Below are positions 1 through 5,983 of a stretch of DNA of 21,197 nt, piece after piece (position 1 is the stretch's first letter; each line of letters begins with the position of its first letter). Both the position numbers and the translations under genes were made by a program. The notes below the pieces were generated by a model. It was not told where the DNA came from, searched no databases, and saw only the letters and a list, made by a program, of their open reading frames with translations. Origin of the DNA: a virus. The stretch lies in IMG/VR virus record IMGVR_UViG_3300002231_000705, positions 1-21,197 of that record. One strand, 5' to 3'.

Positions 1-2
1 GA

Positions 3-311
3 TTAGCTTTGGCCCAAAAGATCCTAGAAGGATTGCAACAAGCGTCTAAAGATTCATTAGCAAGTGGTAGAGAATACAGTAAAGCAAAAAAAGATCTAGC
101 CTCCCATGAAGAAAAGATTAAAAATGCCGAAGATGCTCACCGTGTTTGGGCTACAACTAGGCAGAAGGAAAGATCAGTTACAACTGCGGCAAACAAGCAC
201 GAAGCAGACAAGAGAAAGATCAAAACAAAGGGCAAAAGGGCATTAGAGAGACCAGTAACTAGAGCACAAACCACCGCTAGAACAAACCGTAATAAAAACG
301 AAAGAAAGTAA
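3..311 (+). CDS. Basic hypothetical protein, 5' end outside the window
   Basis: The frame is open to the left edge of the window, so the TTG at 9 need not be the true start and the gene is treated as 5'-partial. The visible 100 or so residues are very rich in Lys, Arg, Ala and Glu, with few hydrophobic residues. The heptad-like charge pattern suggests a helical or disordered, nucleic-acid- or scaffold-binding protein. No known domain is recognised. It ends in TAA at 309-311 and the next gene starts two bases later (TAATCATG), the same junction type as before the tail sheath gene, so the two are probably co-transcribed. The next gene has a similar composition, which suggests a related role. 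Function unknown; an internal virion or prohead-core protein is only a possibility. Confidence 0.55.
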   Translation, partial: LALAQKILEGLQQASKDSLASGREYSKAKKDLASHEEKIKNAEDAHRVWATTRQKERSVTTAANKHEADKRKIKTKGKRALERPVTRAQTTARTNRNKNERK

Positions 312-313
312 TC

Positions 314-1813
314 ATGGCAAAGCCCTCAACAAAGTCCGCTAGGGAATCCCTTGCACAAATAGCAAGAGTCCGTGTAAACGAGGGGCCTGCCAACTGGCCT
401 GGGCTAAAGCAGCTATTCTCTACACTTGGGGGAGCTAAAGCACGTAGACTCGCAAAAAGAAATCCCAGTGATCCTAGGATTGGACATCAAGGTAGAAAAC
501 TTAGATCTACTTCAAATCCAGATACGGGGGCGGGAGAGGTTAACCCTAGATGGCAACCCTCTAGAGGAACAGGTAGACGGACGACAACTGGCTACCGTGG
601 GAAGATCAAAAATGAGGTGGCAAGAGGAAGAGGAAAGGACTGGAGAGGGTCGTATCTTCCTAAAGATGTTGTAAGAAATGAATTAGGTGACTGGGAATCA
701 AGAAGAAGTATTTTTAAAAGGCGGAAGAAAGAAAGAAATCAAAGAGGCGAAGATAGTAGGCATCTTAGATTTAAAGAGCTAGAAGGAGAGCGAAAACGCG
801 CACGAACGGCTGATGCTCTCAATGCTGATCGTCGTATTCAGGGGGATAGACAGCGTGCGGATCAAGCTAAAGAAGAAGCCGAACGGAAATCTCAGCAGGC
901 GAGGGCAGAGAGCCCAACAGTTCTTAGACGTAGGGATTACCTTGCTAAAAAAGAAAAGCAAGCGCAGCAGGACCGGCAGAGAGGCAGGGTTCTGGATAAA
1001 GCTGCACGTAAAGTGGCAGGGGCGGATGAACCCGGTCCTTTCGGGAACCTTAATCCTAAAGCTGCTGCTATCAATCCTGACCCCCTACAGGATATTGCTA
1101 TACGCATGAATAAACAGCGTGCTGCGCCTCGTCCCCTTGGAAGCGGAGGTTCGCTCGATGTACGATACGATGCACTTAAGAACCAACTTGCTAAGGAATA
1201 CGCCCCATGGCGCAAGGGGTGGTGGGAGGATCCAGAGGATGAAGAACAAAGGAGTTCAACTAAAGTGATTAGAGGCTCAAGACAGGCTCTTGCCGAGATG
1301 GTTCTCGACAGGATTTTTGAAGCACGCAGAAGAGACACTGCGGTCAGAGACCTTGATCCAGGGGATTTAGAGAAGCTTGATAAGGGCTACAAGAAAGCAG
1401 CCCCAAAACGAAAGACTAAAGCAAGGCCAAAGGAAGAGCCTAAAGAATCCCCAAAGCGTAAGGACACAGGGAGACGAGCAGCTTTAGGTAGGGGAGGAGG
1501 AAAGTATAAGAGAGTTAGAAAGGAAGGGAAGCCTACCAAACAAATACCTCTTAACAAGATCTCCTCGGGTGGTGGAGAGAATTTCCAACAGGGCACAAAA
1601 ACTGCGCCAATGCCTATAGATCAGATTAACCAGATGGGAGTTAGAGGTCATGAGGAGAAGATTGCTAAGAAGAAAGGAGCAATGAAGGACTACATGTCCC
1701 AACAAATTCTAAGAGCAAGAAAGAAAGCAGGAATAAAAGGAAAGGGAAAGTCCCTTCCTGCAACATTTCATTCAGACTTAGGAAAGAAAGCTAAGGATAG
1801 ATTCGATAATTAA
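314..1813 (+). CDS. Very basic, low-complexity 499-residue hypothetical protein
   Basis: The ATG at 314 follows the upstream stop by two bases, with GAAAG as a weak ribosome site. The protein is dominated by Lys, Arg, Glu, Ala, Gly and Gln. The N-terminal third is Arg/Gly rich (short RGRG-type stretches). Residues from about 140 to 240 form a charged, probably coiled-coil segment. A small more ordered part with several Trp lies near residue 300 (APWRKGWWEDPEDEEQR). The C-terminal part is Lys-rich. There is no signal peptide, membrane segment or recognised domain. The composition fits a protein that binds DNA or RNA by charge, such as a packaged DNA-condensing or internal head protein, but this is inference. 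Its TAA directly abuts the stop codon of the convergent polymerase gene at 1814, leaving no room for a terminator between them. Confidence 0.75.
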   Translation: MAKPSTKSARESLAQIARVRVNEGPANWPGLKQLFSTLGGAKARRLAKRNPSDPRIGHQGRKLRSTSNPDTGAGEVNPRWQPSRGTGRRTTTGYRGKIKNEVARGRGKDWRGSYLPKDVVRNELGDWESRRSIFKRRKKERNQRGEDSRHLRFKELEGERKRARTADALNADRRIQGDRQRADQAKEEAERKSQQARAESPTVLRRRDYLAKKEKQAQQDRQRGRVLDKAARKVAGADEPGPFGNLNPKAAAINPDPLQDIAIRMNKQRAAPRPLGSGGSLDVRYDALKNQLAKEYAPWRKGWWEDPEDEEQRSSTKVIRGSRQALAEMVLDRIFEARRRDTAVRDLDPGDLEKLDKGYKKAAPKRKTKARPKEEPKESPKRKDTGRRAALGRGGGKYKRVRKEGKPTKQIPLNKISSGGGENFQQGTKTAPMPIDQINQMGVRGHEEKIAKKKGAMKDYMSQQILRARKKAGIKGKGKSLPATFHSDLGKKAKDRFDN

Positions 1814-2884
1814 CTAAAGCTCATACTCCACACCATTACCAAAACTAGAACCAACTTCAACATCGACTGCTAGAGGAACCCTCAAGTTGATGTTGAAGTT
1901 TTCTTTTAGGTAGTGATAGTTTACCAACTCGTCAGAAACAATCTTGATAACTTCCTCAGTCTCCTCCTTCGGACTGATCAACTCAATGGAGTCATGCACA
2001 GTTGCGACAACCTTAGCCTTGTAGGGCTTGAGCTTATTGATAACTCCCAACATACCACACAAAAGGATGTCGCTAGCCGAAGATTGAATAGTAAAGTTCA
2101 GACCTTGTCGGAAAGCCTCTCTCCTAACCCTCTTAAAAGGAGAAGTAATGTTAGGTAGGTGACGGAACCTTCCGAAGATAGTCTTGGCAAACTTATGCTG
2201 CTTGATGTAATCATCAGTCATCTCCATATAACGTCCCACTCCAGGAAAAGCAGCCAACCAACTATTGATGATCTCTTCCGCTCTCTCCTCAGGGATGTTA
2301 CGCTTTGATGCAAGGGTAAATGCAGTCCCTCCATACACCGTCAAGAAGCTAACTTCCTTAGCAATCTGCCTCTCCAGCTTCGATACCTTAGATGGATCCT
2401 TCTTAAAAGTAAGGCCAGCAGAGTAGCTGTGAAGGTCTACACCGGACTTGAAAGCATGAATCATGTTCTGCTCATTAGCCACATGTGCAAGAACACGGAG
2501 TTCCATAGCCTTCATATCAATCGTAATAAAATCATGCCCAGGTGGGGCAACCACATAATCACGAATATTTACAGAAAGGCTCTCACGGGGCAACGTATGG
2601 AACGACACACCTATCCTATCACTAGCCTTACGACCAATTCTAGCTCCAGAGTTAGAGAGTCTTCCTGTAACTGTGCCGTCAATCCTGTAACTCACATACA
2701 TCCTACCGTTACCAGTGTTCTCTAGCGCACGGGAAGCACCTTGGATATACACAGAGTGTAGCTTGTTAAGTTTCTTATACTCAGAGAACTTATCTACAAA
2801 CCTCTTAACCTCTAACAACTCCTCATTAGACTTAGAGGCCAGAACAGCTTTAGCGATACTTACTTCTTCGTTACGGTTATTCAC
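1814..2884 (-). CDS. Family A DNA polymerase, palm/fingers (catalytic) subunit
   Basis: This 356-residue protein is the catalytic part of a Pol I-type replicative polymerase. Visible motifs are TGRLS near residue 73, motif A IDMKAMELR with catalytic Asp123, and motif B RQIAKEVSFLTVYG with Arg172, Lys176, Phe180 and Tyr184. QSSASD lies at 267-272, and motif C VHDS has catalytic Asp298. Phe180 sits at the E. coli Pol I 762 position. Motif C has Ser where most family members have Glu (HDE). The N-terminal 60 residues correspond to the end of the thumb, so the protein is not a complete polymerase alone. The GTG start overlaps the upstream gene's stop (GTGAATAA) and has AGAGGG seven bases before it. 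A stop in its own frame lies directly before the GTG, so the start is firmly bracketed. It probably works in a complex with the next two proteins. Confidence 0.93.
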   Translation of the reverse strand: MNNRNEEVSIAKAVLASKSNEELLEVKRFVDKFSEYKKLNKLHSVYIQGASRALENTGNGRMYVSYRIDGTVTGRLSNSGARIGRKASDRIGVSFHTLPRESLSVNIRDYVVAPPGHDFITIDMKAMELRVLAHVANEQNMIHAFKSGVDLHSYSAGLTFKKDPSKVSKLERQIAKEVSFLTVYGGTAFTLASKRNIPEERAEEIINSWLAAFPGVGRYMEMTDDYIKQHKFAKTIFGRFRHLPNITSPFKRVRREAFRQGLNFTIQSSASDILLCGMLGVINKLKPYKAKVVATVHDSIELISPKEETEEVIKIVSDELVNYHYLKENFNINLRVPLAVDVEVGSSFGNGVEYEL

Positions 2885-3404
2885 TCAGCAACCCTCTAGA
2901 CATACACTCTTCGTCGATCATGGATTTAAGTTTCACAATGGTCTCTTCGCTGGTGGAAGGAGAGCCCTTCTTAGTGAACTCAAAAGGATACAGCCCAAAG
3001 CCGATGTTGTCAACTACTTCCCACTCTGCATCCGTAGATTCTCTGGCTAGAGAGTAGAGGATCTTGATCAAGTCCTTTGTTGAGCGTAGGTTATACGTAT
3101 CATCAATCTTTGCAGATTCCGCTAGCTCCTTGTGGGCTTTTCCAATCTTATCTAATAGCTCCTTACCTAACTCCCCCATCTTATCTGTATCAATAAGGAG
3201 ACCTTCGTATTCGATGTCCCTAAAAGCTACGGTGAGAGGAGAGATAAGTTTCTCGTAAAGTTTTTCTAGCTTCTTCTCCCGCAATGCATTTAAAAGAGTT
3301 AGGTAGACCTTTGCAGTTGCATACGTATCCTTCGCATTACCATCAGCACAATCAATTAAAGGGATATTCTTCCAGTCAAAGTTTTTGCCTTCTACAGTGA
3401 GCAT
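2877..3404 (-). CDS. Family A DNA polymerase, middle subunit (Exo III motif and thumb)
   Basis: This 175-residue protein carries the piece of a Pol I-type enzyme between exonuclease motif II and the palm. NAKDTYATAKVYL (residues 23-35) matches the Exo III region, with Asp26 as the likely metal ligand. The usual Tyr four residues before it is Gly22. The rest (EGLLIDTDKM, then NLRSTKDLIKILYSLA) follows the thumb-domain pattern in which the template-binding region precedes the palm. The ATG at 3404 lies one base after the upstream stop (TAATATG) with AAGGA ahead of it. The frame is open further upstream to 3500, but that part merely overlaps the upstream gene in another frame. A single protein continuous with its neighbours is the norm in this family. 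The split could also reflect a frameshift, although the coupled start sites argue for separate genes. Confidence 0.85.
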   Translation of the reverse strand: MLTVEGKNFDWKNIPLIDCADGNAKDTYATAKVYLTLLNALREKKLEKLYEKLISPLTVAFRDIEYEGLLIDTDKMGELGKELLDKIGKAHKELAESAKIDDTYNLRSTKDLIKILYSLARESTDAEWEVVDNIGFGLYPFEFTKKGSPSTSEETIVKLKSMIDEECMSRGLLSE

Positions 3405-3405
3405 A

Positions 3406-4446
3406 TTAGAATTCTTCCTTGGGAATGTAGTAGTAAACCAGATCAGCCAATCCCTTAGGGACCTCCTCATTATACAGATGTTGCAGGAGCTTTGTATCAA
3501 AAATATTATTTACTTCCTCAACACCATACCTTTTGAGGAATTTCAGATCATAGTTCGCTCCTTGAAGGATCTTACGATTCTTCTTGTTAGCCATTACCTT
3601 AACTATAAAATCCAAGAACGCACCTTTAATCTTATAGCCTAGCTTTGCTTCCTTGTGGTCAATAGGCAACACAATTGTCTCTAGGATTTCGTTGGTATCC
3701 GAATCCAGCCTCGTAAGAGAAATAGTATGGATTGTATCAGATAGAAAGTTCAATCCAGTGGCTTCAATATCCACGGCAATATCCTTCGTGGTATCAATGA
3801 ACTTATCTTTCACCTTGTCCAACTCCTCGATGGACATCACTAGATTGTAGGGAACCTCAACCGCAGTGGACCTATGTAAAAGTTCGCTATTGATAGCGTT
3901 TTCAATATCCTTCCTAAAGAGGTAGGCATTCTTTGGTTCGGACACTACCTGGAATGGGTGAATGATTGGTACAAATCTGAACTCGTGGCCCTTCTCAGTC
4001 TTCATAGAGTCAGCCTTACCCCGAACCTTGGAATGCATCTTTACCTTCCCGTAAACCATTGTAGACGCCACCTGACCACATGCAAAGATCAACTTAGGCT
4101 TAAGCTGATCAATGGTATCATGGAGATGCGCCTGACAGGTCTTCCTAATGGCAGGCGTAAGGGTATCCATAGTAATGCCTGGGCACTTTACAGATGTGCT
4201 AAATGCAACCTTCCAATCATTCAGATTGATGTCTAGTGCAACTAGAGCTTTTGTGATCGCTACATATTCTTGAGAGCGAAATGCAACATACTCCCCCTCA
4301 TGTAACTTTGGATGATCAGAAAGAAAAAGGATGTCGCACTCTTCCTGATACTCATAATCCAGGATGGTATGGGTTGGGAGAGGCTTATCTAAAACTGGAC
4401 AACCGTTACACTTAGGGTTGGCTTCGCGAAAATCTAGTTGAGGCAT
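3406..4446 (-). CDS. UDG-like (4Fe-4S) domain fused to DnaQ-type 3'-5' exonuclease, N-terminal polymerase subunit
   Basis: Numbered from the ATG at 4446 (346 residues). The first 190 residues resemble family 4/5 uracil-DNA glycosylases: a CxxC pair (Cys13, Cys16) plus Cys88 and Cys104 with the spacing of the Fe-S ligands, KLIFACGQVAST, and a late HP motif (His163-Pro164). The usual catalytic GE-x-PG segment is replaced by LSDHPKLHEGE, so glycosylase activity is uncertain. Residues from about 215 on form a DnaQ-like proofreading exonuclease: Exo I DIEATGL (Asp226, Glu228) and Exo II GANYDLKFL (Asp300). Exo III lies in the next gene. UDG-exonuclease-polymerase chains occur in phage Pol I enzymes (SPO1 type, from memory). 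A TTG at 4470 would add eight residues, but the ATG is preferred because it has a TATGAT box six bases upstream and leaves room for the divergent sigma gene. Confidence 0.85.
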   Translation of the reverse strand: MPQLDFREANPKCNGCPVLDKPLPTHTILDYEYQEECDILFLSDHPKLHEGEYVAFRSQEYVAITKALVALDINLNDWKVAFSTSVKCPGITMDTLTPAIRKTCQAHLHDTIDQLKPKLIFACGQVASTMVYGKVKMHSKVRGKADSMKTEKGHEFRFVPIIHPFQVVSEPKNAYLFRKDIENAINSELLHRSTAVEVPYNLVMSIEELDKVKDKFIDTTKDIAVDIEATGLNFLSDTIHTISLTRLDSDTNEILETIVLPIDHKEAKLGYKIKGAFLDFIVKVMANKKNRKILQGANYDLKFLKRYGVEEVNNIFDTKLLQHLYNEEVPKGLADLVYYYIPKEEF

Positions 4447-4449
4447 GGG

Positions 4450-4460
4450 ACTATCATAGT
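4450..4460. promoter_or_regulatory. Palindromic divergent -10-like element (ACTATCATAGT)
   Basis: This 11-base near-perfect palindrome lies between two divergent start codons. On the plus strand it presents TATCAT six bases before the GTG at 4464. On the minus strand it presents TATGAT six bases before the ATG at 4446. Neither start has a convincing Shine-Dalgarno site. The symmetric spacing suggests one element giving two leaderless or nearly leaderless transcripts. No clear -35 box was identified on either side. This is inferred from sequence only. Confidence 0.4.
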
Positions 4461-4463
4461 AAG

Positions 4464-4643
4464 GTGACAAACTACATAAACAACAAAAGATTCGAGGAAC
4501 TCATACAAGCCTACCGATCAGGAAATAGAGAGCATGAAGAAGAACTTTTCCGCATGTTCGATCTCTTGATTAATAGGCTGATGGTTTCGTTCAAATTTAA
4601 TGTTGATCATGAGGAAGCTAAACAGGAGTGTTTACCTTCTTAA
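4464..4643 (+). CDS. 55: gp55-like late sigma factor, N-terminal part (frame-broken)
   Basis: Begins with GTG at 4464 and runs 59 residues to TAA. VTNYINNKRFEELIQAYR matches the start of T4 gp55 (NYVNNKELLQAI as recalled). The later MVSFKFNVDHEEAKQEC matches the gp55 segment before the promoter-binding region. gp55 is the phage sigma subunit that directs host RNA polymerase to TATAAATA late promoters. The frame stops within CLPS, while the continuation of the gp55 match lies in the -1 frame beginning about 4622-4628. One extra T in the TTT run at 4631-4633 would join the two parts. Either a sequencing or real deletion, a translational frameshift, or a gene split could explain this. The only usable in-frame start is the GTG; it has no Shine-Dalgarno site. 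Confidence 0.65.
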   Translation: MTNYINNKRFEELIQAYRSGNREHEEELFRMFDLLINRLMVSFKFNVDHEEAKQECLPS

Positions 4644-4831
4644 TACTAAAAGTCCTGAATAACTTCAAGAGAGGATCGGGACAAGCCTTCAATTATTTTA
4701 CGACAGTAATTCTAAATAATCTCAGGCTCATCTATTCCAAAAACAAAAGATACAACGACAGGCTAGCTGCCTATATTTCGCACAAAACTGGAAACTATAT
4801 CCCCAGTTCAGCGCCAACCGAGCCGTTGTAA
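4628..4831 (+). CDS. 55: gp55-like late sigma factor, C-terminal part (frame-broken)
   Basis: The 67-residue frame has GTG at 4628, with GAGGAAG at 4611-4617 as a possible ribosome site. It contains FKRGSGQAFNYFTTVILNNL followed by RLIYSKNKRYNDRLAAYI. This is the characteristic sigma region 2-like segment of gp55 homologues, which binds RNA polymerase and the -10-type late promoter element. It overlaps the N-terminal fragment by 16 bases in the -1 frame. It also overlaps the end of the convergent minus-strand gene by 37 bases. Together the parts give about 125 residues, shorter than T4 gp55 (about 185), with the missing length at the C-terminus. If translated separately it could form a two-chain sigma; if not, the gene is a pseudogene or contains a sequencing error. 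Confidence 0.65.
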   Translation: MFTFLILKVLNNFKRGSGQAFNYFTTVILNNLRLIYSKNKRYNDRLAAYISHKTGNYIPSSAPTEPL

Positions 4832-5166
4832 GTCACAACTCGCGGGAACGACTTATGAATTACCACCAGTATAGGTAGTTGATCATACCTGTTCAAGCAC
4901 GAAGTTGAGATAGTTTCCCGATAGGACTTAATGGCAGACTTGATGACATCAAGAGCATTAGGCACATCAAAAATATCTACAACATTTAAATCCGTAATTC
5001 CGTCGTTAGGAAGCGAACTGCGGAAATGATTACTTATTTGGTCCCACTGATTTAGAATCAAGTAGTAGGAAGTATTCTTCTCCTTAATGTTAGAAGAGAC
5101 AACAGACTCCAAATGTTTAGAGTTCTTTATACTATAGGATCTAAAACTAGCTTTCTGCTTGCTCAT
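4795..5166 (-). CDS. Hypothetical protein, 123 residues
   Basis: The ATG at 5166 is chosen over the GTG at 5175 because GGAAGG lies eight bases before it. The gene overlaps the end of the upstream 93-residue gene by 20 bases, so translation is probably coupled. The N-terminal 40 residues are polar and basic. The remainder (TDLNVVDIFDVPNALDVIKS, then LPILVVIHKSFPRVVTYNG) looks like a small alpha/beta fold with hydrophobic strands. No catalytic motif or family is recognised. The end overlaps the convergent sigma-factor gene by 37 bases. Its position beside gp55 and the polymerase suggests a role in replication or late transcription, but nothing in the sequence proves it. Confidence 0.65.
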   Translation of the reverse strand: MSKQKASFRSYSIKNSKHLESVVSSNIKEKNTSYYLILNQWDQISNHFRSSLPNDGITDLNVVDIFDVPNALDVIKSAIKSYRETISTSCLNRYDQLPILVVIHKSFPRVVTYNGSVGAELGI

Positions 5167-5428
5167 CTGATTCACCTTCCGCTGTTTCTTTTTCTGCCTT
5201 ATGCTGTGCTACCATTTGCTGGATTTGATCGAACATGGTATTGCATCCTGCGAAAAAGATCTGCTTGTAGAAGGTCTCCTCATCGAGTTCATCGGGCTTT
5301 ATTAACATAAAGTTCTTGAAACCTTCAGCTTCTTCTTTGCTTAATTTGATTTGAATTTTCATACGACCTCTGCTTCTTTCAGTTACTTTTACCTTTGCGT
5401 TATCTACATTAAATGACACATTGTCCAT
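5147..5428 (-). CDS. Hypothetical acidic protein, 93 residues
   Basis: It starts at ATG 5428 without a Shine-Dalgarno site. A TATAAT box ends five bases before the start, the same arrangement as at the 851-residue gene. The first 25 residues are basic and strand-like (VKVTERSRGRMKIQIKLS). The middle (EEAEGFKNFMLIKPDELDEE) is helical and acidic, and the tail is Glu/Asp/Ser/Gln rich. No family is recognised. A small acidic protein next to gp55 could recall the T4 co-activator gp33, but I see no sequence support for that. It is the first gene of a short operon with the 123-residue gene and is divergent from the nuclease gene, with only 27 bases between their start codons. Confidence 0.65.
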   Translation of the reverse strand: MDNVSFNVDNAKVKVTERSRGRMKIQIKLSKEEAEGFKNFMLIKPDELDEETFYKQIFFAGCNTMFDQIQQMVAQHKAEKETAEGESDEQAES

Positions 5429-5433
5429 TGCCT

Positions 5434-5439
5434 ATTATA
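5434..5439 (-). promoter_or_regulatory. TATAAT box five bases before the 93-residue gene (leaderless promoter candidate)
   Basis: On the minus strand CTATAAT-aggca-ATGGA closely matches CTATAAT-gagtt-ATGGA at the 851-residue gene. There is no ribosome site between the box and the ATG. If used, transcription would begin at or next to the A of ATG. The same bases read TATTAT on the plus strand, 17 bases before the nuclease ATG, which does have a strong GGAGGAAGG site. Confidence 0.4.
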
Positions 5440-5455
5440 GCCTGGAGGAAGGGCT

Positions 5456-5983
5456 ATGGGTGATGATTTTGATATAAGTCTTCTAAGAAAGAAAAAGAAG
5501 GTAAACTCTAGAGCTAAAGGTAACCGATTTGAAAACAAGATAGCTAAGTCTTTGAATGAAAGATTTAATACTAAGGAGTTCTGTAGAACTCCAGGCTCAG
5601 GAGCATTTGCAACAACACATAAATTACCTGAATACTTAAAGATCTATGGAGACTTAATAACACCAAAAGACTTTAAATACATTATTGAATGCAAGAAAGG
5701 ATATAACGAAGAACAAATAAGTGATTTACTCAATCCAAAATCAAATATTTCAAATATGATAGCGCAAGCCTCAAGAGATTCAAGAAAATGTTCTAAACAT
5801 TTTTTCTTGATTATTGGTCAGGATAGAAGAGATCCAGTGGCTATAACCAACGATCTAACCCTTCCTATAGAGGGGAACAAGTTCTTTGGAAGATCGGGTG
5901 ACACTGATGTAGTAATTGTAAGTTTAAAAGAATTACTACTAATAGGAGACTTCCATTTTTTCGAGGAGGGTTCCCATCCTTGA
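5456..5983 (+). CDS. PD-(D/E)XK nuclease, Holliday-junction-resolvase-like
   Basis: This 175-residue protein has the core of the archaeal Hjc / PD-(D/E)XK family in the usual order. SRAKGNRFENKIAKSL has Glu26 in the first helix, and FCRTPGSGAF has the conserved Arg and Gly-Ser-Gly. KIYGDLI has Asp66, and YIIECKKGY has Glu78 and Lys80. These would bind Mg2+ and cut DNA, most likely branched recombination or replication intermediates before packaging. The role of T4 endonuclease VII would be comparable, but the fold is different. The ATG is preceded by a very strong GGAGGAAGG. The last 45 bases overlap the convergent 851-residue gene. A trimming or restriction-like nuclease role is an alternative. 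Confidence 0.75.
   Translation: MGDDFDISLLRKKKKVNSRAKGNRFENKIAKSLNERFNTKEFCRTPGSGAFATTHKLPEYLKIYGDLITPKDFKYIIECKKGYNEEQISDLLNPKSNISNMIAQASRDSRKCSKHFFLIIGQDRRDPVAITNDLTLPIEGNKFFGRSGDTDVVIVSLKELLLIGDFHFFEEGSHP

Noticed and set aside
937-1338. Minus-strand open frame of 133 residues opposite the basic gene
   Set aside because: A shadow caused by the biased Arg/Ala-rich codons of the real gene; no start signal.
3405-3500. Extra 32 N-terminal residues of the middle polymerase gene
   Set aside because: They only mirror the exonuclease gene in another frame and show no polymerase similarity. The ATG at 3404 has its own ribosome site.
4447-4470. TTG at 4470 as the start of the UDG-exonuclease gene
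   Set aside because: A weak start codon with no ribosome site, and it would overlap the sigma gene. The ATG at 4446 fits family length and the TATGAT spacing.
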